A stretch of 5,941 bases of DNA from SFWF01 sp045591645 (GCA_045591645.1 JAZNTG010000056.1:1-5941), one strand, 5' to 3'. Shown: positions 1 through 5,751, numbered from the stretch's first letter. Numbers and translations are program-made. Notes: generated by a model from the letters alone, not told the origin.

Positions 1-68
1 CCCGAGAGGGTCTGCCGTGTAGAAAAACAGCACGGTGCGCTGTTTTTTAGGCAGAGCGTGCAGTCGGG
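1..68. repeat. Nested three-tier inverted repeat (structured intergenic DNA/RNA)
   Basis: Three inverted repeats are nested around one centre. The outer arm CCCGA (1-5) pairs with TCGGG (64-68), TCTGCC (11-16) with GGCAGA (50-55), and AAAAACAGC (23-31) with GCTGTTTTT (39-47), leaving a 7-nt loop. All three are perfect complements. I found no convincing protein in either strand here. The inner hairpin ends in a T-run (43-48), so it could act as a terminator on the + strand, but the outer arms suggest a larger folded unit or a palindromic intergenic repeat. The left edge is the window edge, so the element may extend further upstream. Confidence 0.45.
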
Positions 69-70
69 TA

Positions 71-125
71 CCGTTGCGCAGCAATGGTCGACAAGCGAAG
101 CAGTATGCGCAGCATACGGTCGACC
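71..125. repeat. Two tandem hairpin units, each ending in GGTCGAC
   Basis: Unit 1 is a hairpin CCGTTGC-GCA-GCAATGG (71-87, one G-T pair) running into GGTCGAC (86-92). Unit 2 is a hairpin GTATGC-GCA-GCATAC (103-117) followed by GGTCGACC (118-125). Both loops are GCA inside a shared GCGCAGC core, while the stem bases differ in a paired way (TTGC/GCAA against TATGC/GCATA). The two GGTCGAC copies can also pair with each other and enclose unit 2. This looks like a REP-type palindromic repeat or part of a structured RNA. No family was recognised. Confidence 0.45.
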
Positions 126-141
126 CCCGCCACCGGCACCA
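120..141 (+). other. tRNA 3'-end remnant (possible integration-site scar)
   Basis: Positions 120-141 read like the last 22 nt of a tRNA: most of a T-loop (TCGACC), a T-stem 3' strand CCCGC (126-130), an acceptor 3' strand CACCGGC (131-137), discriminator A (138) and CCA (139-141). The acceptor strand would pair with GCCGGTG, a common 5' end of bacterial tRNA-Leu. The expected T-stem 5' strand (GCGGG) is absent: 114-118 reads ATACG. The first T of the T-loop is G at 119, and no tRNA body lies upstream. It is therefore a fragment, not a functional gene. A terminator-like hairpin follows 2 nt later, as after a real tRNA. Chance resemblance within the hairpin repeats is possible. Confidence 0.4.
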
Positions 142-143
142 GA

Positions 144-177
144 TAAAGCATCGACTCTGTCGATGCTTTAAATTTTT
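144..177 (+). terminator. Terminator-like hairpin upstream of the FkbM gene
   Basis: A perfect 12-bp stem, TAAAGCATCGAC (144-155) with GTCGATGCTTTA (159-170), carries a 3-nt TCT loop and is followed after AA by five T (173-177). It fits an intrinsic terminator for whatever is transcribed from the left, for example the tRNA whose 3' end is seen at 120-141. Only about 3 nt separate the T-run from the ribosome binding site of the next gene, so it could also act as a leader attenuator. Confidence 0.7.
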
Positions 178-194
178 GTAAAGGAGTGTGAAAA

Positions 195-1223
195 ATGCAG
201 GATATATGGCAGAGGCTGAAATCCGAGGAAAAGCCGATTTTGCTTTACGGTACGGGCAACGGTGCTGACAAAATAATGAACGAGCTTGACCGACTGAATA
301 TCAAAGTCAGCGGTGTTTTTGCTTCTGACGGTTTTGTGCGCGAGCGTACCTACAAGGGCTTTCGGGTATTATCACTGACCGAAGCCGAAGAAATTTTTTC
401 TGAATTTACTGCGCTTTTCGCCTTCGGATCGGATCGACCTGAGGTGCTTGACAATATTAAAAGAATAATGGCTCGCCACGCTCTGCTTGCCCCTGAGGTA
501 CCCGTTGCAGGCGGAGAGATATTTAATCTTGATTTTGCAAAAAAGCACGCTGACGAGTTATACAAAGTCTATTCCCTGCTTGCTGATGAGCAGTCAAAGA
601 AAACCTTTGAGCAGACCGTTCTTTTTAAACTCGACGGTGATATATCGCGGCTTTTTAACTGCGAGGTCGATAAAGAGGAGCCCTTCCTAAATATACTGAA
701 ACTCGAAAAAGGCTCGTCCTTTTTGGATCTGGGTGCTTATAACGGTGACACGGTGCTGGATTTTTGTTCAAGAGTCGGTGATTTTTCGCACATAACGGCG
801 GTCGAGCCCGACAAAAGAAGCTTTCGCAAGCTCTCTGAAAATACAAAAAAACTAAATATTGAACGGATAAACGCGGCTGTATCCGATAGGGTGGGCACTG
901 TCTCCTTTGCTAAAAAAGCGTCGCGCGGCTCTACTATCGGTGTTGGCGAGGAAATACCTGCCGTTTCGGTCGACAGTATCGCCGAAAACAAATCCTTTGA
1001 TTATATTAAATTTGATGTTGAGGGTGCTGAGCTCTCTGCTCTTGTCGGTGCAAAAAAAATTATAAAACGCGATAAACCTAAAATGCGGATCGCGGCGTAT
1101 CACAAAAGCGCGGATTATTTTCTGTTGCCCTTAAAGGTTTTAGAGTACCGTAACGATTACAAAATATATATGCGCCATCTCCCCTCTGTCCCCGCGTGGG
1201 ATACGGATTTTTACTTCATTTAG
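195..1223 (+). CDS. FkbM-family SAM-dependent methyltransferase with N-terminal Rossmann-like domain
   Basis: This 342-residue protein has two parts. Residues 14-65 look like a small Rossmann nucleotide-binding unit (ILLYGTGNGAD at 15-25, then a hydrophobic strand VSGVFASD at 38-45), as found in front of some sugar-modifying enzymes. Residues about 165-342 are a FkbM-type methyltransferase: the SAM motif I FLDLGAYNGDT (176-186), the acidic end of the second strand AVEPD (202-206), and the hallmark DYIKFDVEGAE (269-279). FkbM enzymes are usually O-methyltransferases acting on sugars or secondary metabolites; the substrate here is unknown. No signal peptide or membrane segment is seen, so it is probably cytoplasmic. 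The ATG at 195 is supported by AAGGAG (181-186) at 8-nt spacing. The gene stands alone: a terminator-like hairpin precedes it and a terminator follows. No promoter could be placed directly upstream. Confidence 0.85.
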   Translation: MQDIWQRLKSEEKPILLYGTGNGADKIMNELDRLNIKVSGVFASDGFVRERTYKGFRVLSLTEAEEIFSEFTALFAFGSDRPEVLDNIKRIMARHALLAPEVPVAGGEIFNLDFAKKHADELYKVYSLLADEQSKKTFEQTVLFKLDGDISRLFNCEVDKEEPFLNILKLEKGSSFLDLGAYNGDTVLDFCSRVGDFSHITAVEPDKRSFRKLSENTKKLNIERINAAVSDRVGTVSFAKKASRGSTIGVGEEIPAVSVDSIAENKSFDYIKFDVEGAELSALVGAKKIIKRDKPKMRIAAYHKSADYFLLPLKVLEYRNDYKIYMRHLPSVPAWDTDFYFI

Positions 1224-1244
1224 AAAGAATATAATTATCAGTTT

Positions 1245-1282
1245 AAAAAGGTTGCTCAAAAAGTATCTTGAGCAACCTTTTT
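1245..1282. terminator. Bidirectional intrinsic terminator between convergent genes
   Basis: A 15-bp perfect stem, AAAAAGGTTGCTCAA (1245-1259) with TTGAGCAACCTTTTT (1268-1282), encloses an 8-nt loop. The arm ends are A5 and T5, so the hairpin has a T-run on either strand. It lies 21 nt past the stop of the FkbM gene and directly abuts the spoIVA stop at 1284-1286, so it can end both convergent transcripts. Confidence 0.9.
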
Positions 1283-1283
1283 C

Positions 1284-2762
1284 CTATATAATTATACACA
1301 CAAGTCCGTTACAGCCCTCGTTAATAACGCGCTCTATCGTTTCCTGAATTCTCATTCGAGCGTCGGTTGGCATACGTGAAAGCTTTGTGTGAAGTCCCTC
1401 GTTTACAAGCTCGTGCAGGGATTTACCGAAGATATTTGAATCCCAAATCTTTACAGGATCATCGTCGAACTCACTCAGCAGATACATAATGAGGTCTTCA
1501 CTCTGCTTTTCGCTTCCGACTATAGGGCTGACTTCTGTAGTTATATTTGCTTTCATCATATGAATGCTCGGCGCAGAGGCGCGGAGCCGCACACCGTAGC
1601 GTCCGCCCTGCTTCATTATCTCGGGCTCTTCTAGGCTCAGCTCTTCAATATCGGGCATAACTATGCCATAGCCTGTCGCCTCGACCTCGTCAAGGGCGTT
1701 TTTCACCTTTTCGTAACGGCTCTTTATGGTCTTCATTTCCTTTAAGAAGTCGATAAGGTCGCGGTCGTCGCGGATATCAAGCTTAGTGCTTTCGGCGACC
1801 GTCTTGTAGAAGAGCGCACGGTCGATATCTACCGTAATTACAGCCGAGCCTGTGCCAAGATTGACCGAGGCTATTCTCGCATCGGCGATATTCTTATTGT
1901 CTGCCAAAGCCTCGCACAGGGTCTTTATATCGCGGATATGAGATAGCTCTCCCGCTACTGCTTTTACGGTTTCGGTAATATCGCGGCGAAGCGGATGGTC
2001 AAAGGAGAGTGAGTTCAGCCATACGGGAAGCGAGACCCTTATCTCTCTTATCGGGAACTCGTAAAGAATTTTTGTAAGGATATTATTTATGTCTGCCTCG
2101 GTAAGCTCAAGACAGTTTACAGGCAGTACCGAAACGCCGTACTCTCGGCTCATTTCTTCAGCCAGAGCTGCCGTCTCTTTCGCACCGGGATCGGTCGAAT
2201 TGAGCAGTACTACAAAGGGCTTGTTAATCGCCCTTAATTCGTCGATCACGCGAGACTCGGCTTCGCGGTACTCCTCGCGCGGTATCTCGCTGATACTGCC
2301 ATCGGTAGTAACCACAAGGCCGATAGTTGAGTGCTCGGTTATTACTTTTTTTGTGCCGATCTCCGCCGCCATATTAAAGGGTACGGGTTCGTCGAACCAA
2401 GGCGTATCTACCATACGCGGATTGTCGTTTTCAATATAACCGAGGCTTGAGGGCACGATATATCCTACGCAGTCGATAAGACGCACCTTCATATTTGAGG
2501 TATCGTCGATATTGATATTTACCGCGTTTTCAGGTATGAATTTCGGCTCGGTGGTCATGATCGTCCTACCCGATGAGGATTGCGGAAGCTCATCTGTCGC
2601 CCGTTCTCTGATATACTCCTCCTCGATATGGGGTAATACAAGTATATCCATAAACCTCTTTATAAAGGTGGACTTTCCTGTGCGAACCGGTCCAACTATA
2701 CCTAAATATATATCTCCGCCCGTTCTCGTTTCAATGTCTTTATAAATGCTTGTATCAGCCAT
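1284..2762 (-). CDS. spoIVA: Stage IV sporulation protein A (spore coat basement-layer ATPase)
   Basis: SpoIVA is a mother-cell ATPase that polymerises on the forespore surface and forms the platform on which the coat assembles; it is also needed for cortex formation. The 492 residues equal the length of the B. subtilis protein. Visible features are a Walker A motif GPVRTGKST (24-32, Lys30), the Thr70-Thr71 pair in RTIMTTEPKF, a Walker B-like VRLIDCVGY (93-101, Asp97), an NSTDP stretch (188-192) in the TRAFAC-GTPase-like N-terminal domain, and a hydrophobic C-terminal tail GLVCIII that resembles the conserved membrane-proximal end of the family. All expected catalytic residues are present, so it should be functional. 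The start ATG (2762-2760) is preceded by GAGGA at 6-nt spacing. It is transcribed away from the cotJ genes, from a sigma-E-like promoter at 2795-2823. Confidence 0.97.
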   Translation of the reverse strand: MADTSIYKDIETRTGGDIYLGIVGPVRTGKSTFIKRFMDILVLPHIEEEYIRERATDELPQSSSGRTIMTTEPKFIPENAVNINIDDTSNMKVRLIDCVGYIVPSSLGYIENDNPRMVDTPWFDEPVPFNMAAEIGTKKVITEHSTIGLVVTTDGSISEIPREEYREAESRVIDELRAINKPFVVLLNSTDPGAKETAALAEEMSREYGVSVLPVNCLELTEADINNILTKILYEFPIREIRVSLPVWLNSLSFDHPLRRDITETVKAVAGELSHIRDIKTLCEALADNKNIADARIASVNLGTGSAVITVDIDRALFYKTVAESTKLDIRDDRDLIDFLKEMKTIKSRYEKVKNALDEVEATGYGIVMPDIEELSLEEPEIMKQGGRYGVRLRASAPSIHMMKANITTEVSPIVGSEKQSEDLIMYLLSEFDDDPVKIWDSNIFGKSLHELVNEGLHTKLSRMPTDARMRIQETIERVINEGCNGLVCIII

Positions 2763-2794
2763 ATACCGTCCTCTTTTCTATTTCATTCATTCAA

Positions 2795-2823
2795 ATAGTA
2801 TGAAACCACGCTTCAGAATATGA
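2795..2823 (-). promoter_or_regulatory. Sigma-E-type promoter of spoIVA
   Basis: On the minus strand, TCATATT (2823-2817) matches the sigma-E -35 consensus KMATATT fully. After a 14-nt spacer, CATACTAT (2802-2795) matches the -10 consensus CATACAHT at 7 of 8 positions. The predicted start of transcription near 2787 leaves a leader of about 25 nt before the ATG, with the ribosome binding site inside it. spoIVA is sigma-E dependent in Bacillus, so motif and gene agree. Confidence 0.8.
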
Positions 2824-2837
2824 CTTTTAATTTTTAC

Positions 2838-2860
2838 ACAACGACACTTGAGGTCGTTGT
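2838..2860. repeat. 8-bp inverted repeat in the spoIVA-cotJA divergent region
   Basis: ACAACGAC (2838-2845) and GTCGTTGT (2853-2860) are perfect complements separated by 7 nt. The hairpin has no T-run on its 3' side on either strand, so it is not a typical terminator. It lies about 15 nt upstream of the -35 of the spoIVA promoter and 73 nt upstream of cotJA, a position that would suit a regulator-binding site for either gene. A shorter inverted repeat, TGGCA (2893-2897) with TGCCA (2903-2907), lies nearer cotJA. No regulator was recognised. Confidence 0.4.
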
Positions 2861-2932
2861 CCACTGACCACTGTTTAGCATAGTATGTAGTGTGGCAGAT
2901 AGTGCCAACATTAAAATAAGGGAGTAATATAT

Positions 2933-3154
2933 TTGAACAGATTTGTATTCGGCGAACACGCCGATATGATGCACTCGTTCGATAATGATTGCAAAGATGC
3001 AAGACCGTCTGCTCTGCCCGATGATATGGTGGTCGCGATGGCTTATGTACCGATGCAGTTTTTCGATACGATGTTTGAGGTCGAGGAAGGTTTTTCCTGC
3101 GGCAGTATCTTCCCCGAGCTTATAAAGCCGTTTACGGGATGTGACCCGAGATGA
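2933..3154 (+). CDS. cotJA: Spore coat-associated protein CotJA
   Basis: A 73-residue small acidic protein ending in the conserved CotJA region: VAMAYVPMQFFDTMFEVEEG (34-53) followed by GSIFPELIKPF (57-67). CotJA, CotJB and CotJC are made in the mother cell and taken up into the inner coat; the biochemical role of CotJA is unknown. The start is a TTG at 2933, supported by AAGGGAG (2918-2924) at 8-nt spacing; the next in-frame Met codons (residues 12-13) have no such site. It opens the cotJ operon and overlaps cotJB by 4 nt. No confident sporulation promoter was found upstream on this strand, although the Bacillus operon is sigma-E dependent. Confidence 0.88.
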   Translation: MNRFVFGEHADMMHSFDNDCKDARPSALPDDMVVAMAYVPMQFFDTMFEVEEGFSCGSIFPELIKPFTGCDPR

Positions 3155-3420
3155 CAGATATGAAAGCGGCTATGAAAAGAAAGATACACGCTTATGATTT
3201 CGCGATCCTAGAGCTGGGACTTTATCTTGACACCCACGCATGGGACAGACGCGCTTTACGCCGCAGGCAGATGCTGCAGGCAGAGCGTAAGGCTGCAGTC
3301 GCCGCCTATGAAGAAAAATTCGGTCCCTATATAGTGAACTGTAATCAGGTCAAGGGCGACAATTGGGTCTGGCTAAGCGACCCGTGGCCGTGGGAATACT
3401 GCCAAAGGGAGGATATGTAG
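3151..3420 (+). CDS. cotJB: Spore coat protein CotJB
   Basis: An 89-residue protein with the CotJB pattern: DFAILELGLYLDTH (16-29), a basic helical middle rich in Arg and Ala, YEEKFGP (53-59), and a tryptophan-rich end NWVWLSDPWPWEY (71-83). The start ATG overlaps the cotJA stop as ATGA (3151-3154). There is no strong ribosome binding site in front, so translation is probably coupled to cotJA; a second Met at codon 4 is a possible alternative. CotJB is an inner-coat component usually encoded between cotJA and cotJC, as here. It is complete and looks functional. Confidence 0.92.
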   Translation: MTDMKAAMKRKIHAYDFAILELGLYLDTHAWDRRALRRRQMLQAERKAAVAAYEEKFGPYIVNCNQVKGDNWVWLSDPWPWEYCQREDM

Positions 3421-3423
3421 TTT

Positions 3424-3621
3424 ATGTGGCAATACGAGAAAAAGTTACAGTATCCCGTAAAAATCAAAAATCCTAATCCGAAATATGCAAAGATCATTAT
3501 TTCGCAGTTCGGCGGACCCGACGGCGAGCTTGCTGCTTCGATGAGATATCTTTCTCAAAGATATTCTATGCCATATCCTGAGCTTAAAGCTATTCTGACC
3601 GATATCGGTATTGAAGAATAA
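3424..3621 (+). pseudogene. cotJC: CotJC manganese-catalase-like coat protein, N-terminal 65 residues only (interrupted)
   Basis: The start MWQYEKKLQYPVK and the stretch FGGPDGELAASMRYLSQRY (29-47) are typical of CotJC, a spore-coat member of the manganese catalase family. Family members are about 190 residues or longer; this one stops at residue 65 after LTDIGIEE. In the family this motif continues as E-E-F-x-H, in which Glu and His bind the di-manganese centre. Glu35 and Glu65 remain, but the paired His and the rest of the four-helix bundle are missing. The ATG at 3424 follows AAGGGAGGA (3405-3413). The stop at 3619-3621 appears created by foreign sequence: cotJC homology ends there and a recombinase module begins. 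The fragment cannot be an active catalase by itself. It may be a broken gene, or the left half of a gene rebuilt by excision. Confidence 0.9.
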
Positions 3622-3639
3622 AATTGTTTATTTTATAAT
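3611..3639 (+). promoter_or_regulatory. Sigma-A-type promoter across the cotJC/element junction
   Basis: TTGAAG (3611-3616, 4 of 6 matches to TTGACA) and a perfect TATAAT (3634-3639) are separated by exactly 17 nt. Transcription would begin near 3646, just ahead of AAGGAGGG (3651-3658) for the first small ORF. The -35 hexamer lies in the last cotJC codons, while the -10 lies in the inserted DNA, so the promoter would depend on integration at this site. Confidence 0.6.
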
Positions 3640-3663
3640 AGTAGTAGCACAAGGAGGGTTACT

Positions 3664-3813
3664 ATGAGTTATTACAATTATAGGTGCAACATAAGACGTC
3701 GATTAAAACTATTCTGTCGCAACAACTTGACAAAAGAACAAGCGCAAAGTTTGTTATTATTCTTTATGGATAACAAAGAGTTATTTTCCCATTTATGCCA
3801 AGCATACAATTAA
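3664..3813 (+). CDS. Small basic protein of unknown function (49 aa)
   Basis: The ORF starts MSYYNYRCNIRRRLKLF and ends HLCQAYN. It is supported by a near-ideal ribosome binding site AAGGAGGG (3651-3658), 5 nt before the ATG, directly downstream of the junction promoter. The protein is basic (net charge about +5), has a cluster of Arg at 11-13, three Cys (8, 18, 45), and a probable helix LTKEQAQSLLLFFMDNKELFSHL (22-44). It could be a small DNA-binding or accessory protein of the recombinase, such as a recombination directionality factor. This is inferred only from size, charge and position; I do not recognise the family. Confidence 0.6.
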   Translation: MSYYNYRCNIRRRLKLFCRNNLTKEQAQSLLLFFMDNKELFSHLCQAYN

Positions 3814-3846
3814 TATAAAGTAAGCCATGGCAGGGAGTATTTATGT

Positions 3847-3993
3847 GTGATAACCAATTTAGATGCTTTGTTTAAAAACCCCGAAGCAGAAGAAGCGTTT
3901 ATTAAGGAAATTAAAAACTACATAATGGACGTAATTGGTATCAAGAGAGAGGATTTTGAAAATGGCAAAGCTACAGATAACAGAGCCGAATAA
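3847..3993 (+). CDS. Small acidic protein of unknown function (48 aa), overlapping the recombinase start
   Basis: A GTG-started ORF, MITNLDALFKNPEAEEAFIKEIKNY..., is preceded by GGGAG (3833-3837) at 9-nt spacing. The product is acidic (net about -4) and its first 30 residues look helical. Its last 32 nt overlap the start of the recombinase gene in another frame, which suggests translational coupling in one operon. The alternative ATG at 3843 gives only 10 codons. Short acidic ORFs overlapping the start of a recombinase gene are plausible accessory proteins, but no family was recognised. The non-ATG start and short length keep confidence moderate. Confidence 0.5.
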   Translation: MITNLDALFKNPEAEEAFIKEIKNYIMDVIGIKREDFENGKATDNRAE

Positions 3994-5716
3994 AACACCA
4001 CTCAAAACTGACGATAACAAACCACATAGGGTCTGTGCCTATTGCCGTGTATCCACATCCGAAAATGACCAACGAAACTCTCTTGAAGCACAAAAAATGT
4101 TCTTTCAAAGGTATTTCAATCTCCATCCAAATTGGACTAATGTGGGCATATTTGCCGACGAGGGCCTTTCGGGAACTTCTCTTGAAAAAAGAGACGATTT
4201 CAACAGAATGTTATTTGAAGCAAGGCGAGGCAATATCGGTATCATTTTAACAAAAGAGGTGTCACGTTTTTCCCGTAATGTGCAACATCTGTTAAATATC
4301 GTCGAGGAACTTCGGAACAACGGAGTTTATATTTGGTTTTTGTCCGATGATATAAACACCGAGAGAAATGACTACCGCGAGAAATTGACACAGATTGCCA
4401 CCAATGCCGAACAAGAAAGTTTAAGAACTTCTAATCGTGTTCGGTGGGGGCAGCAACAACAAATGCAACTTGGTGTCGTTTTCGGTCGTAAAGAAATGTA
4501 CGGATATAATATAGTCAAGGACGACAACGGCATACAACACTTTGAAATCATACCCGAAGAAGCTGAAGTCATTAAAAAGATTTTTGAATGGTTCGCAAGT
4601 GGCGAGGGTACTCACAGAATCGGCAGACGATTGGAGCAACAAGGTATCACAACCAAGCGATATAAAAACGGTTGGAGTAATACTGTTATACTCCGCATAT
4701 TGAGGAACGAAAAATATGTGGGCGATTTGGCACAAGGCAAGACCTACACCCCCAACCCATTAGACCATAAAAAGAAATATAATACGGGGCAATCATACCG
4801 ATTTTATATAACAGACCACCATCCCGAAAGTGCTATTATTGACCGAGATTTATGGAATAAGGTGCAAAAGATTTTAGAAGAAAAAGCACCGAGCGAAGAA
4901 ATCAAGGCAAAGCACTCAAACCGATATTGGACAAGCGGCAAGGTGTATTGTGGTTTGTGTGGTCAAAGGTATGTCAGTTATGTGGGGAAACAAAAGGACG
5001 TGCCTTATCGCGCATGGGTGTGCTTTGAAAATCACCAACGTGGCAATCACAAGCAAATAACACTCGATACGGGCGAAACTGCTCTTGTGGGTTGTAATGC
5101 TCTGCGAGTTAATGACAGAGTATTAAAAACGGCAGTTCACGATATTATTACTGCATATATCATTCCTTATAGAGAAACCTTGCTAAATGAAATGAAAAAG
5201 GAAATCGCCGAACTATCAAAGCCCAAAGACAATACCAAGCAGATTCAAAAACTACAAACGGCACTTGAAAAGAAACAAGGCGAAATCTCAAAATTGACTT
5301 TGGGTTGGTCGAGTGGTTCTGTGCCTGATATTGCCTATTATTCAAGCATAGGAACTCTTAATAAGCAATATGAAGATTTACAAGCAGAACTCCGCAAAAT
5401 GCAAGAACAAGGCAATTCTGCGAGTGCAGAGATACAAATATATACCGAGTATATAGAACAACTTGAGTCTGTACTCTCGCTTTCCGAAAATGACTTGAAC
5501 GAGGCATTTTACGAAAGGGTTACAAAACAGATTTTTGTATATCCCCTTAATTTGTTGGAGTTTCGTTTGTCGTTTATTCCAATGCCGATTTTTATGCAAT
5601 ACAAAACAACGGGCAGAGGTAATGACTATACGGCAGAGTTCACTATCCTATCAAAAGAACAGTTTGCAGAACTGCTTGAAAAAGCACCTAAAAACGAAGT
5701 CGCACAGTCTATTTGA
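3962..5716 (+). CDS. Large serine recombinase (site-specific integrase/excisionase)
   Basis: A 584-residue large serine recombinase that cuts and rejoins DNA at attachment sites through a phosphoserine link. The resolvase domain (about 23-165) has the nucleophile in YCRVSTS (Ser31), the EGLSGTSLEKRDDFNRML segment (67-84) and catalytic arginines in KEVSRFSRN (Arg102, Arg105). The recombinase domain (about 175-280) includes YGYNIVKDD (180-188), a helix EEAEVIKKIFEWFASGEGTHRIGRRL (199-224) and NGWSNTVILRILRNEKYVGDL (236-256). A zinc ribbon follows with Cys330, Cys333, Cys354 and Cys378, then coiled-coil stretches (about 405-445 and 464-510) and a beta-rich tail. All key residues are present, so it is probably active. 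I chose ATG 3962 because AGAGAGGA (3946-3953) lies 8 nt upstream; a TTG at 3935 would add nine residues without a good binding site. It resembles the SpoIVCA/SprA and TnpX groups in domain plan. Confidence 0.95.
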   Translation: MAKLQITEPNKTPLKTDDNKPHRVCAYCRVSTSENDQRNSLEAQKMFFQRYFNLHPNWTNVGIFADEGLSGTSLEKRDDFNRMLFEARRGNIGIILTKEVSRFSRNVQHLLNIVEELRNNGVYIWFLSDDINTERNDYREKLTQIATNAEQESLRTSNRVRWGQQQQMQLGVVFGRKEMYGYNIVKDDNGIQHFEIIPEEAEVIKKIFEWFASGEGTHRIGRRLEQQGITTKRYKNGWSNTVILRILRNEKYVGDLAQGKTYTPNPLDHKKKYNTGQSYRFYITDHHPESAIIDRDLWNKVQKILEEKAPSEEIKAKHSNRYWTSGKVYCGLCGQRYVSYVGKQKDVPYRAWVCFENHQRGNHKQITLDTGETALVGCNALRVNDRVLKTAVHDIITAYIIPYRETLLNEMKKEIAELSKPKDNTKQIQKLQTALEKKQGEISKLTLGWSSGSVPDIAYYSSIGTLNKQYEDLQAELRKMQEQGNSASAEIQIYTEYIEQLESVLSLSENDLNEAFYERVTKQIFVYPLNLLEFRLSFIPMPIFMQYKTTGRGNDYTAEFTILSKEQFAELLEKAPKNEVAQSI

Positions 5717-5722
5717 TATCCA

Positions 5723-5751
5723 TTGATTTATTTATCAAAATATATTATAAT
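5723..5751 (+). promoter_or_regulatory. Sigma-A-type promoter for the gene starting at 5807
   Basis: TTGATT (5723-5728) and a perfect TATAAT (5746-5751) are separated by 17 nt in a very AT-rich gap right after the recombinase stop. Transcription would start near 5758, giving a leader of about 50 nt that contains AAGGAG (5791-5796). The AT-rich setting makes chance matches easier, but hexamers and spacing are both good. Confidence 0.6.

Noticed and set aside
1..135. A minus-strand protein fragment across the left edge
   Set aside because: Two minus-strand frames are open over part of it, but the sequence is dominated by perfect palindromes and gives no recognisable protein, so open frames are probably incidental.
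2089..2745. Plus-strand open frames within spoIVA (2089-2439 and 2512-2745)
   Set aside because: They are antisense to a full-length conserved gene, serine-rich as expected for shadows, and have no initiation signals.
2879..2886. CATAGTAT as a sigma-E or sigma-K -10 for cotJA
   Set aside because: Only 6 of 8 matches to sigma-E and no acceptable -35 at 14-15 nt (2857-2864 reads without KMATATT); the sigma-K -35 AC spacing is also off. Too weak to annotate.
2787..3002. A 71-codon minus-strand frame over the spoIVA-cotJA gap and the cotJA start
   Set aside because: It crosses the spoIVA promoter and overlaps cotJA antisense, has no ribosome binding site, and reads like random low-conservation sequence.
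3824..3831. GCCATGGC palindrome between the two small ORFs
   Set aside because: It is an isolated 8-bp palindrome with no T-run and no second copy; not enough for a terminator or operator call.
3935..3961. TTG at 3935 as the recombinase start
   Set aside because: It adds nine residues not typical of the family and has no clear ribosome binding site; the ATG at 3962 has AGAGAGGA at good spacing.
4105..5599. Several minus-strand frames and a short plus-strand frame inside the recombinase gene
   Set aside because: All lie within a clearly coding, conserved protein and have no ribosome binding sites or recognisable motifs.
5723..5738. TTGAT/ATCAA hairpin after the recombinase stop as a terminator
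   Set aside because: The 5-bp AT-rich stem has no T-run behind it and overlaps a better promoter call.
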